A DNA stretch of 64,000 nt. Origin: Paracoccus litorisediminis (GTDB lineage: Bacteria; Pseudomonadota; Alphaproteobacteria; Rhodobacterales; Rhodobacteraceae). Positions 42,417 to 50,083 of this stretch are shown here, in pieces; the stretch's first letter is position 1; each line of letters starts with the position of its first letter. Position numbers and translations under genes: made by a program. The notes beneath the pieces were generated by a model that was given only the letters and a program-made list of their open reading frames with translations, made no database searches and had not been told where the DNA came from. The stretch spans positions 62,001-126,000 of the forward strand of contig NZ_WMIG01000009.1 of assembly GCF_009711205.1 (NCBI RefSeq), read 5' to 3'.

Positions 42417-43603
42417 ACTAGCTCTCTTGGCAAGCGGATTGTCCATTCAATCAGAGTTCCCTCAAGGCTTTCAGGCCAGTTCCCCATTCGAATCGGGCCT
42501 CGTTCTGGCCTGTGCCACCATCCTGCATTGCTGCGAACGGTCATGCTCCCACCGTGGTTCAATCTCCTGATCAGGGATCGCATCTGCGGAAGTCCTTTCC
42601 CTCGCTGTGGTTCCATAGTCTGTGAACGACCATACCTCATCGCCGCAGCGATGTAAGCGGCGTCCTTGCCTACCCCCCCCGAGTTCTTGGTTAAACGTTC
42701 GACGGCGAGGGTTACAATTTCTTTGAGTTCTAACTTTGGGTAGGTAACAGGGATACCTCGACCATGGTCCAAAAGCACGATTGTTAGCGACCCATCGCTC
42801 CGATCTGCGGATGCCGTAATCCATATTTTCTCCTCCGGACTGTAGTCGGCATCCGGGTCGTCATATGCATGGTGAAGAGTATTAGTAATTCCTTCGGAGA
42901 TCGAAGTGAGTGTCTCCCGCACAACCTCTTTAGGAACGGAGGTTCCAGGATGAATAAATTCATAAAGCTCGGAGATATAACGTCCGATCAAAGGAAGCTT
43001 TATGTCATCGCGCCTACCAACTGAAATCACTTTGAGAATTTTTGAATTTGAGCTTTGATACACATGATGACTTCCGTCGGACGCCAGCCCCACAGCTTCA
43101 AAGAATCCGATGCCAAATAGCGTATCAAACGCCTCCTTTGACCACAAATCTAAGTTAACAGCAGGAGGGATTTTACCAGTAATTTCCTTTACCTTTTGAT
43201 ACTCAGATGCGATAATTACCGCTCCAGCAGTAGAGATATATTCCACGCCTGAAAAATCTAAGTACGACTTGATACGTGGCATTTTTCCTTCTTTGCGACG
43301 TATAAATTCAGTGTTCTTTCCCGCCTTCATAATATGGAAATTCTTTCGCATCATTCGCGCGAAAGACAACGTCTCTTCAGCATTCCGCTCCAAGCAAATA
43401 ATTCGAGGCGCCTTTACGGGAGGTCGAATGCAGAATGCCTTTTCACTTTCCTGACCGGTCCAGAGATCTACTACACTAACCTGTCGCTGCTTGGCGGGTA
43501 TCGACCAGTCATGCCCTTCTTTGTTTTTTCTAAATCTTCTGCGAATGAGCTTAACGCAACGCCGAATAGCGTATTGCCTCGCGCTGATACTAAGTTTCCT
43601 CAA
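42413..43603 (-). CDS. STAS-like plus GHKL ATPase protein
   Basis: A 396-residue protein. Residues about 65-140 form a STAS-like or SpoIIAA-like domain (IKSYLDFSGVEYISTAGAVI). Residues about 220-392 form a GHKL ATPase: N-box SEGITNTLHHAYD (E237, N241), G1 DHGRGIP (279-285), G2 GKGLPQM (335-341) and the closing GTLIEW. The glycines and asparagine needed for ATP binding are present; there is no His-phosphorylation domain, so this is closer to an anti-sigma/serine-kinase type than a sensor kinase. A TTG start at 43603 is used here and is uncertain; the first 60 residues are basic. First gene of a three-gene coupled cassette. Confidence 0.82.
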   Translation of the reverse strand: MRKLSISARQYAIRRCVKLIRRRFRKNKEGHDWSIPAKQRQVSVVDLWTGQESEKAFCIRPPVKAPRIICLERNAEETLSFARMMRKNFHIMKAGKNTEFIRRKEGKMPRIKSYLDFSGVEYISTAGAVIIASEYQKVKEITGKIPPAVNLDLWSKEAFDTLFGIGFFEAVGLASDGSHHVYQSSNSKILKVISVGRRDDIKLPLIGRYISELYEFIHPGTSVPKEVVRETLTSISEGITNTLHHAYDDPDADYSPEEKIWITASADRSDGSLTIVLLDHGRGIPVTYPKLELKEIVTLAVERLTKNSGGVGKDAAYIAAAMRYGRSQTMEPQRGKGLPQMRSLIRRLNHGGSMTVRSNAGWWHRPERGPIRMGNWPESLEGTLIEWTIRLPRELV

Positions 43604-43993
43604 CCGTCACCCCTACACTCAGTATTATCGCCCTCTATTCCCTACCAGCCCGGACCGTAACGCACGATTCGAAGGCCGTTCCTATTTTTTTGTCTGATAC
43701 ACGTTTCCGCGTTCGCCGTGGAGGCTTGTGCGCAAGAGCAGTAAGTTGCTGCATTATCACCTTTGCCGAAACGCCGCGCTAAAGTAGTCGACTAAGCTGG
43801 ACGCTTGCGAACGTCTAGTCGCTGATGCACCCGAAAGCATGTGACAGTCCGACCGAGAGATGAAGGCCGATTTGGGGCAGTCAGTTAAGTTCGGTCGTAT
43901 AGCAATGACTGATTTGAGCGTATCCACTTGGGAAGAGTTCTAGCGCCGGGGCCCGCCTTTCGCCGAGCCCCGACCTGAAGTCACTTCGTTTTG
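43604..43993. other. 390-bp gap between the GHKL cassette and the Hint gene
   Basis: No credible gene is seen. A GATAATAC-like -10 candidate lies about 30 nt before the cassette start on the minus strand without a clear -35. A hairpin GGGGCCCG/CGAGCCCC (43948-43971) lies past the end of the Hint gene and may terminate it. Confidence 0.4.
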
Positions 43994-45697
43994 TTACGCG
44001 GCCTTCGTGGCACCCGTCTGGGCGGTGATCAGGCGGGTCGAGTCACTACGAGGCAGGATGGCAGCATCCCCTGCCCGGCGCACCTGGACGAGTGCCATCT
44101 CATCGACGGACAACGCGCGCCCGGCTTGGAAGGAAAACGCCACGTTTCCGAACTCGACCTTCGCAAGGTCAGGACGGTGATGGCAGGCCAACGCCGTACC
44201 AAGTACCTCGCTGCCGAGCAGCACCTCCAGCAGCACCGGGTGATTGGGATGCACCTTGTCCCGCGCCCAACCATCGATCCTGCCGTTCGACTCGATGAGA
44301 TCGACGTGGCCGTGCATTGGACCCGGGTTGGCGTAAAGTACCGGCGCGAGGATCTGGCCATCCTCGGCGCGCCGGACAGCTACGCGTTGGAGCTCGTCCA
44401 TGGATAGGACCGCGTCACCACTGAACACAAAGCCCATCTGTCCTTTGCGGGCCTTACCCCTACGAGGGACACAGGCAATCGTGGTACCGATCACTTCCCC
44501 ATCCAGTACCAGGTCCAACGCAAGCGGCTGTCCCGGGTTAGTGGTATCCATTGCCCAACCAGTCACGTGCGAAGGTGCGGCGAGCCCTTCGATGGTACCT
44601 TCCAGACGACCTGCGGGCGAGACTCGCTTCACACCTAGTGCAATACGGGCCGTCTGCTCGAGCGCGGCGAGATAGTCAGCGCCAGCAGTGGGACGCGGTG
44701 CGCACAGAACTGGAACGGCGGGGGCAACCTCATCGGGGAAGAGGACGCGATAGTCATGGGCGTTATCAAATCGATCCCGGAAGCTCCCACAGTCGGCAAA
44801 GGTTTCCGACCAGGCGCCTTCGGCAAGGACGAGGTCATGAACGCCAAGGTCGATTTGGTAATAGTCCCATTTCTTCCGCGCCTTCTCGCGCGTGATGGTG
44901 ATCCCGTTCACTAGGTCAGCTGCAAGCACCAGAATTTCACCAACCAGCATCGAATGACCGGCCGACACCAACAGGGGTTCGCGCGGAACATTCTCAGCGA
45001 TCGAGCCGCGGGCAAAGCGGATGGCTTCCTGGCCACGAGCTCGGAAGCCCGATAGTGCTTGCCGACCAATCCACTGGACGGGCCGCAAACCACCAAAGCG
45101 GCAAACTACCAGATCGCCTTCGCGCAAATCTTCCACTCGAACTTCGCCGCGCGAGGTCATTATACGCGTGCCGTAAAGGTAGCAGACAGCCATGTCATCG
45201 ATGACGAACCCGCCGTTGGACTGGGAATCGACGACCTTGTTCTCGCCTGCCGTAAATCCACCATCGCTGGACAGGTAGACGTTGCCGTCGATCTCTCCGA
45301 CCTGGTTGCCTTCGGAATCGAGGATGTAGAACGAGCCATTGAACTGGCTGACGTTGCCACTGACCTGATTGTCGGTATGCAACTCATTCTGATTAGGGTT
45401 CTGGGGCGAGAGCGTGTAGACGAGACTACCGTCGCCGTACACATCAATTTCCATGTACGTAACGGGAGTACCACTTGCGACGTAAGCGTCGTTGACGCCA
45501 TCGCCGTCAAGATCCTCGTCCGTTACGATGTTGCTGTCGTCGATAGTGATATGCAGGACCGCATTGGATGAATCCAATCCTAGGCCTGCCAAGAAATCAT
45601 CAATCGGAAGCGTATCGGCGGATACGACGTTATTGCCGTTTTCCTGCTGTATGGTTCCGGTCGCGACCGAGTCAGCGGATACTGTGAAGGTAGCCAT
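43994..45697 (-). CDS. Hint (hedgehog/intein) domain protein with C-terminal repeats
   Basis: A 567-residue protein. The first 165 residues are an Asp/Gly/Asn-rich, secreted-type beta region (DEDLDGDGVNDAYVASGTPV resembles calcium-loop sequence). A Hint_2 domain spans about 170-330: candidate nucleophile C172 in MAVCYLYGTRIMTSRGE, and the conserved His in VSAGHSMLVGE (H248). Two related repeats follow (about 366-450 and 465-548) sharing GWA-D-x-x-P-x-x-P and a VRRA motif. Proteins of this type are frequent in Rhodobacterales and acetic acid bacteria and are probably type-I secreted; function is unknown. Its presence inside a prophage is unusual. Confidence 0.85.
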   Translation of the reverse strand: MATFTVSADSVATGTIQQENGNNVVSADTLPIDDFLAGLGLDSSNAVLHITIDDSNIVTDEDLDGDGVNDAYVASGTPVTYMEIDVYGDGSLVYTLSPQNPNQNELHTDNQVSGNVSQFNGSFYILDSEGNQVGEIDGNVYLSSDGGFTAGENKVVDSQSNGGFVIDDMAVCYLYGTRIMTSRGEVRVEDLREGDLVVCRFGGLRPVQWIGRQALSGFRARGQEAIRFARGSIAENVPREPLLVSAGHSMLVGEILVLAADLVNGITITREKARKKWDYYQIDLGVHDLVLAEGAWSETFADCGSFRDRFDNAHDYRVLFPDEVAPAVPVLCAPRPTAGADYLAALEQTARIALGVKRVSPAGRLEGTIEGLAAPSHVTGWAMDTTNPGQPLALDLVLDGEVIGTTIACVPRRGKARKGQMGFVFSGDAVLSMDELQRVAVRRAEDGQILAPVLYANPGPMHGHVDLIESNGRIDGWARDKVHPNHPVLLEVLLGSEVLGTALACHHRPDLAKVEFGNVAFSFQAGRALSVDEMALVQVRRAGDAAILPRSDSTRLITAQTGATKAA

Positions 45698-46471
45698 TCC
45701 TGTAACTCCAGATACATGTGGCCATTTTCGCGAACCGGGCCGTTCGTTCTGAAATCTGAGCGCCGGATCGGAACGAGGCTACGGAAGATCAAGCTGCCGA
45801 TGACGGCCGAAGACCTGGTCCGAAACAAAAAGCCTCAGGCAACGATTGGGGGTGCAGTGAAGAATCTTCTTGATGGGTAAACAATTACAACTGAACACAA
45901 GACTACGAGCGGAAGGCCAACACAGCCCCGCGGTAATCGCAACCCAAATTAGGCGGCTGTGTTTTTAGAACTTTTGTGACGTGCCAAAAAACGGCACCTG
46001 CCTGTTCGTCGCCAGTTCCTTTGCTTGAGGATCGCCGTCTTCCAAGGGGGGATGATGCTCTGGATGCAACCCAACGACTGACTTTGGTGCGACCAACTGC
46101 CACAGCCTGAATGCCGAAATCGTCCCGCGGAAACGACCATACATCGTACTCGATGCGCCCGTGTGCCAGTCGAAACGGGGAAAGGATGGCGAATCGCGTA
46201 CGTGACTCAGTGCGGTTCTGTCGTCGGAGGGTGTCGAACCTCGCGTCTAGCAGCACTGTTCCTGAAAGGTACCGACCGGGCAGCGCGGCAGCACTGACCC
46301 GGTCGGCTTTGAAGCCCGCTCACAGGGCACTCATCCGGGAACATGAGACAAAATTCTGCGCCGATCAACCCCGATGAATACCCTTCAGCTTCTGCATCCG
46401 ATCAAGCCTGGCTGGGGGAGTCCATGCACGGTTGCGAGCCATTTTTTTTCGGCTGCCGTGCTTTCCAGAGG
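45698..46471. other. 774-bp region with no confident gene
   Basis: Only weak reading frames are visible. One, ATG at 45716 to TAA at 45880 on the plus strand (54 codons, ending TIGGAVKNLLDG), is listed separately. A minus-strand frame of 117 codons at 45903-46256 has no domain and a biased, Arg/Ser-rich composition. The stretch may hold promoters for the Hint gene or the wreck of an older gene. Confidence 0.4.
45716..45880 (+). CDS. Possible 54-residue small protein
   Basis: MWPFSRTGPFVLKSERRIGT with a basic middle (RLRKIKLPMTAEDLVRNKKP) and the end TIGGAVKNLLDG. No clear ribosome site and no family. It is divergent from the Hint gene, beginning 18 nt upstream of its start. Reported only as a possibility. 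Confidence 0.25.
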   Translation: MWPFSRTGPFVLKSERRIGTRLRKIKLPMTAEDLVRNKKPQATIGGAVKNLLDG

Positions 46472-46855
46472 TCAGTCGCTGCTGGCGTCTGCAAGCAGAT
46501 AGAACACTTGCCGCGCCGAGATCTCGACTGCGTCGGCAATCGCGCTGATCGACCACCCCTCGTCTCGCAACCGCCGCACCTCACGGTTTCTGAACTCACG
46601 ATGCAGGAAGTTGCAGTTGCTTGGCTGAAGGATCATCCCGCCGAATTCATCCACCAACCGATTGGCATCGTCCCAGCCGATCATTCGAACCAGAGGATGA
46701 TCCGGGTTGACCCGCTTTGGCACATAGAGATTCACGCGCCATTTGCGGCTGCCCGAGCGTGGCAACTGCCCGATCAGGTACAGCGTGCGCTCCCGGCCGA
46801 TCACGTCGGCGATCTCCTGTGCGCTCGGCGGCAAGGATTGAAGCAGCGCCATCAT
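46472..46855 (-). CDS. Mor-like transcription activator, candidate late activator
   Basis: A 127-residue protein resembling the Mu Mor/C family: an N-terminal dimerisation-like part (AQEIADVIGRERTLYLIGQL, then NLYVPKRVNPDHPLVRMIGW) and a C-terminal helix-turn-helix (EVRRLRDEGWSISAIADAVE, ISARQVFYLL). Mor and C activate phage middle/late transcription. It is the last gene of the leftward early operon, where temperate phages usually place the late activator. Its site may be the 18-bp late element, which is a hypothesis. Overlaps the upstream gene by 4 nt. Confidence 0.75.
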   Translation of the reverse strand: MMALLQSLPPSAQEIADVIGRERTLYLIGQLPRSGSRKWRVNLYVPKRVNPDHPLVRMIGWDDANRLVDEFGGMILQPSNCNFLHREFRNREVRRLRDEGWSISAIADAVEISARQVFYLLADASSD

Positions 46856-47325
46856 TGCTGCACCTCGCGCGCCGCGTCGGTGAGCTCATAGACCGCGACC
46901 ACACGGTCCCCGCACGACACCACCATCCCGATTCTGAGCAATTCAGCTATGGCGCGCCTCGCCTCGTGTGTCGCCATAGCCGCGCGCCGAGCGTAATCGT
47001 CGATCGTCAGGGGTGACCAGCGCCCGCCGAGGCGCATGAATGGCATAAGCTTCGCCTTGGTCTCGGCATCGATGGGCGCGCGGGCGTCCAATTCCTCATT
47101 CCGCACCAGTGTGCGGATGACGCTTGTATGTGCCACGCCCAGCGCCTCCGAGATCGTGAGGTAGCTCGCCCGGGCGTGTCTGGCCCGTCGCATGGCCAGC
47201 CGGCGGGCATTAACTACGGTCCGTGCCCTGCCATTGCTGCAGATCAGATCGGCCTCGACGCCCGTCTCGACAGAAACGCCCCTGACGATCTCGCGTACAT
47301 CATCGACGCTCGGCCTATTTCTCAT
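46852..47325 (-). CDS. DnaA domain IV-like DNA-binding phage protein
   Basis: A 157-residue protein. Residues about 7-75 resemble the C-terminal DNA-binding domain of DnaA (VNARRLAMRRARHARASYLT, then ISEALG-VAHTSVIRTLVR in place of the GRDHTTV signature). The rest is a winged-helix-like tail (YARRAAMATHEARRAIAELL). There is no AAA+ part, so it cannot replace DnaA but could bind host or phage origin boxes. ATG at 47325; coupled to neighbours. Confidence 0.72.
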   Translation of the reverse strand: MRNRPSVDDVREIVRGVSVETGVEADLICSNGRARTVVNARRLAMRRARHARASYLTISEALGVAHTSVIRTLVRNEELDARAPIDAETKAKLMPFMRLGGRWSPLTIDDYARRAAMATHEARRAIAELLRIGMVVSCGDRVVAVYELTDAAREVQQ

Positions 47326-47782
47326 GGCGCACTGTCCCTTCTGTTTTTGCCTGGTAGATGGGGCTGACACACCATTCGGCCAGCGCAGCGTCCACGTCGG
47401 CTACAGAGCGGACCACTGCCACAAGGCAGCCCAGCGCCCGCAGTTCGTGATGGAGCACCTTCTGGTCCGGATCCGGGTAATTGGCTGGTGCCTTCACCTC
47501 GAACAGCAAGGTAAGCGGACCAGGCAGAAGCACTTGTAGATCCGGCCATCCCTTAATGGTGCCCATGCTTTCGTTATGAGCGATCTGGCGCATGATTTGC
47601 TTGCCGCTAAGCCCTATTGAGTTGGGCGAGTGATGCACCTTGCCTGTAGGGAATAGCCTCCTCAGGTGATCAAGGATCTCCCGGTGAATTGGCCCTTCCC
47701 GATCGATGCGCTTTCCCGAGGCGCTGGGCATACCCGGGGCCTTGCCACTGGTGGGACGACGGATGCGCAGCAGCTTAGCCAT
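47315..47782 (-). CDS. VRR-NUC domain nuclease
   Basis: A 155-residue PD-(D/E)XK-fold nuclease. The catalytic order is visible: GPIHREILDHLRRLFPTGKV, then GTIKGWPDLQVLLPGPLTLL (G-x-x-D), FEVKAP (E-x-K) and QKVLHHELRALGCLVAVVRS (Q-x-x-x-H). Such stand-alone VRR-NUC proteins occur in many phages, probably acting in replication or recombination. Overlaps both neighbours. Confidence 0.87.
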   Translation of the reverse strand: MAKLLRIRRPTSGKAPGMPSASGKRIDREGPIHREILDHLRRLFPTGKVHHSPNSIGLSGKQIMRQIAHNESMGTIKGWPDLQVLLPGPLTLLFEVKAPANYPDPDQKVLHHELRALGCLVAVVRSVADVDAALAEWCVSPIYQAKTEGTVRHEK

Positions 47783-48032
47783 TGGCGATCTCATCCAGTG
47801 CCCAGCGCAGAGCGGAAGATTGGTCGCGGGCGTCTGTACCCCTGCGAGACGATGCTGCAATCCATGCGGCCTCTATCTGCTCTGGGTGCCACATGACCTG
47901 CCGCAGGGTTTTGCCGCGTCCAGACGCGCCCTTCCTGATGATCTCTATGCCTCCACCGTCCAGCACGCGAACCGAGATGCTGCCGAAGGTCTTTTCCCGT
48001 TCTGCGCTGGGCGCTGCTTCTTGAGCGCTCAT
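47775..48032 (-). CDS. Small early phage protein, unknown
   Basis: An 85-residue protein with a basic middle (ISVRVLDGGGIEIIRKGASG, RGKTLRQVMWHPEQIEAAW). No family is recognised. ATGA coupling to the initiator gene places it in the replication block. Confidence 0.6.
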   Translation of the reverse strand: MSAQEAAPSAEREKTFGSISVRVLDGGGIEIIRKGASGRGKTLRQVMWHPEQIEAAWIAASSRRGTDARDQSSALRWALDEIANG

Positions 48033-49018
48033 AGCTTCACCCCTGCGCGCCGCAGCTCGGCCTCGGTGACCATTCCCTGGGCCAGCATGTGGCGGGCAAC
48101 ACCTGGGCGGATGCCGGAGGCGGCGTAGCTCCACCCTTCCCTCACCGGCTTAACCCAGCCCAGCGCCACAGTGTCGAGTTCGGCGGTTGCATCTCCGGTC
48201 GGCTTGACATCCTCGGCGCCGGAGTGATCGCGCCAGCTGCCACGAGCCAACCAGTTTGCGGGCTTCATGGTAAAGCCGCATTCCACCTGCGGGCTTCGGG
48301 CATAGGCACTAGCGGCGGTGGTCAGGCGCTCGGCGTCAGCCTCCCCAGCAGCAAGCACGGCGTCGAAGGCCTTGCGGGCAGCATCCCGTTCGACGGGGTT
48401 CGGGAATATGTTCCAAAACTGGTTGAAGCTCTCGACCCGTTCGGCCTCACCGAGCAGCGGGTTTTCAGGGGATCGGCGATCAACCGATTTTGCACCCCTG
48501 CCCGCCTTGCGCGCCGCTGCGCGCCTTACTGGTTCTCTTAAAGGTTCCCTTACAGGGTTAGTGTCCAGATTCTGGACACGGCTTTTGCCATTTTCTGGAC
48601 ACGGCTCGGGCGATTTTCTGGACACGGCTCCATGTCCAGATTTTGGACACGGGTCGCCCAGGTATTCGCAATTCCCCTCGGAATGTTCCGCGTCTGTTCC
48701 GTGTCCAGAATCCGGACACGGATCAGCATCACCTTGGGCGAAGTCAGGCTCACAGGCCAATATGTAGCGGGTCGATTTTTGGCGCTTGGTCTTGGGATCG
48801 ATGCGCGAAATGCGCCGGATGAGCCTCCGTTCCTCGAGGATAGCGAGGTGGCTATTCAACGAGGCGCGAGAGATCTCGACATCGTCGCAGAGAGTGTCCT
48901 GGCGGGGGAAGCAGCCGTAGTCTGGGTTATGACGGTCGGCTAGATGCCATAGCACCAGCTTGGTGGTCGGCTTGAGGCCGCGCTGCTTGATGGCCCAGTT
49001 GGTCGCGTCATGGCTCAT
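48029..49018 (-). CDS. Phage replication initiator (O-like) with iterons inside the gene
   Basis: A 329-residue protein. The N-terminal winged helix (residues about 15-75; TKLVLWHLADRHNPDYGCFP, RASLNSHLAILEERRLIRRI) binds DNA. A low-complexity linker (about 95-165) is written by DNA repeats, giving DPCPDSGHG, DPCPKSGHG and EPCPENGKS. The C-terminal part (FNQFWNIFPNPVERDAARKA ... MKPANWLARGSWRD) is the helicase-loader-associated domain common in phage replication proteins. The domain layout and the internal iterons mirror lambda gpO/ori. Confidence 0.85.
   Translation of the reverse strand: MSHDATNWAIKQRGLKPTTKLVLWHLADRHNPDYGCFPRQDTLCDDVEISRASLNSHLAILEERRLIRRISRIDPKTKRQKSTRYILACEPDFAQGDADPCPDSGHGTDAEHSEGNCEYLGDPCPKSGHGAVSRKSPEPCPENGKSRVQNLDTNPVREPLREPVRRAAARKAGRGAKSVDRRSPENPLLGEAERVESFNQFWNIFPNPVERDAARKAFDAVLAAGEADAERLTTAASAYARSPQVECGFTMKPANWLARGSWRDHSGAEDVKPTGDATAELDTVALGWVKPVREGWSYAASGIRPGVARHMLAQGMVTEAELRRAGVKL
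48561..48719. repeat. Iteron array, probable phage replication origin
   Basis: Three near-perfect palindromes with a single central base: GTGTCCAGATTCTGGACAC (48561-48579), its variant at 48632-48650 (TTTGGACAC right arm) and 48701-48719 (TCCGGACAC right arm). Two half sites TTTTCTGGACAC lie at 48591-48602 and 48614-48625. All are within the initiator coding region. Confidence 0.8.
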
Positions 49019-49121
49019 GGCAGATCACCGATGGACGGATTCTTAGGGGGTCGGCGAGCGACTGCGCCCAGCGCCTGTCGGACATGGCAGGCATCTCGCT
49101 AAAATCTTTTGGTACGGTCAC
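49008..49121 (-). CDS. Possible 37-residue small early protein
   Basis: A GTG-started frame MTVPKDFSEMPAMSDRRWAQ ending RPSVICHEP, overlapping the initiator start by 11 nt. Coupling geometry is like that of neighbouring genes but there is no family. The stretch to 49389 upstream shows only GC-rich hairpins and no further gene. Confidence 0.3.
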   Translation of the reverse strand: MTVPKDFSEMPAMSDRRWAQSLADPLRIRPSVICHEP

Positions 49122-49389
49122 GATCGGATACCTGTTGAAATTGGTGGACGCGGCGGCGTCTTCGGGGAGGCACCGCCGCGCCCTTCTCATCGACGTGAAC
49201 GGAGAAGAACCGTCGATGAATGGTTTGCCCTGCCGCTAATGCGGCTCTTGGCCGGGCCAGCCACAGGTTCCACGATCCCGGTTCTGTCATCGCGCCGAGG
49301 GCGGCCGGAATCGTGACGGGTTCAGTGAGGACAGGTCATGCTACCCCTCCCCGATCCCCGCCCCGGGCAACCTGAAAGCCCGAACTTCA

Positions 49390-49662
49390 TCAGCGCCCCT
49401 GCATGATCTCAGCGTAGCGCGGAAGAGTCGCGACTGCGTGGTCGACAATATCGCCATAGGGGCGGCACAAGCCGTCGAACCAATTGCAGGACGTCTGGTA
49501 GGTGACGTCGAAATACACCGCGCACTGCTCGCGCGTAGAGAAGCTGGCGATCATGAGCAGCGACCAACGGCGCAGGAACGCATCACGGTCAATGGCATGG
49601 ACATGGCCACGCCGCGCAACCGACGCCGATCGCCTGCGGTCAAATATCCTTTCTTGGGACAT
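49390..49662 (-). CDS. Conserved-looking early phage protein
   Basis: A 90-residue protein: DAFLRRWSLLMIASFSTREQ then CAVYFDVTYQTSCNWFDGLC and a C-terminal helix. The middle resembles a helix-turn-helix in which a sensor helix is followed by TYQTSCNWFDG. It lies directly downstream of the Cro-like gene, the usual place of a second early regulator. Start is uncertain: an ATG at 49719 would overlap the Cro-like stop. Confidence 0.6.
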   Translation of the reverse strand: MSQERIFDRRRSASVARRGHVHAIDRDAFLRRWSLLMIASFSTREQCAVYFDVTYQTSCNWFDGLCRPYGDIVDHAVATLPRYAEIMQGR

Positions 49663-49693
49663 TTGGTCTGGGGAGTATGAAGCTCGACGAAAT

Positions 49694-49996
49694 TCAGGTG
49701 TTCTGTGAGGTTGGGACATGATGGATCTCGGATTTTGGGACCGCTTGTGCAGTCGGTTGAAAGGAACCAGACGTGCTCCCGCCACCTCTCCCCACGAAAG
49801 AAAACAGGTGTCGGGGGCAGTCGAGACCAGCCTCCAGACACATGCGCTCGATCACATCGAACCAGCGCGCCGAAAAGCACCCGTCGGACACAGCATTACT
49901 GACTGCTGTAACGCGGACGCCAATCCTCGCAGCAATTCGGCGACGGCCGAGAGCTTCACAAATCGAAGATACGGTGGTGGAAAACGACTGATCCAT
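49694..49996 (-). CDS. Cro/YdaS-type repressor
   Basis: A 100-residue protein with an N-terminal HTH: VSSICEALGRRRIAARIGVR then VTAVSNAVSDGCFSARWFDV. This matches short YdaS/Cro-like regulators of alphaproteobacterial prophages. The C-terminal 30 residues are Gly/Ser/Pro-rich. It opens the leftward early operon and is divergent from the CI-like gene across an 87-bp gap. No clear Shine-Dalgarno. Confidence 0.78.
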   Translation of the reverse strand: MDQSFSTTVSSICEALGRRRIAARIGVRVTAVSNAVSDGCFSARWFDVIERMCLEAGLDCPRHLFSFVGRGGGSTSGSFQPTAQAVPKSEIHHVPTSQNT

Positions 49997-50083
49997 GAAG
50001 GCAAGCTGCGTCAGATTTTCTGGCGCGTCAAGATTCAGGCCACTCGTAATTCACAAATTCTGAACCCAAGCGATAATGCCGGA
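49997..50083. promoter_or_regulatory. Divergent promoter/operator region of the lysogeny switch
   Basis: The 87-bp gap between the divergent Cro-like and CI-like genes. It contains short symmetric elements CAGATTTTCTGG and TTCAGG...TTCTGAA with an AT-rich centre (AATTCACAAATTC). The sites are plausible operators but cannot be assigned to either protein. Confidence 0.5.

Noticed and set aside
45903..46256. 117-codon minus-strand frame
   Set aside because: No domain, no good start signal, Arg/Ser-rich; not enough to call a gene.
48561..48719. Possible CRISPR array
   Set aside because: Repeats are short palindromes at uneven spacing within a coding gene, and no cas genes are present; iterons explain them better.
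49718..50083. N-terminal extension of the CI-like gene
   Set aside because: The first 122 codons are antisense to the Cro-like HTH gene and carry no homology; the HTH part starts at 50084.
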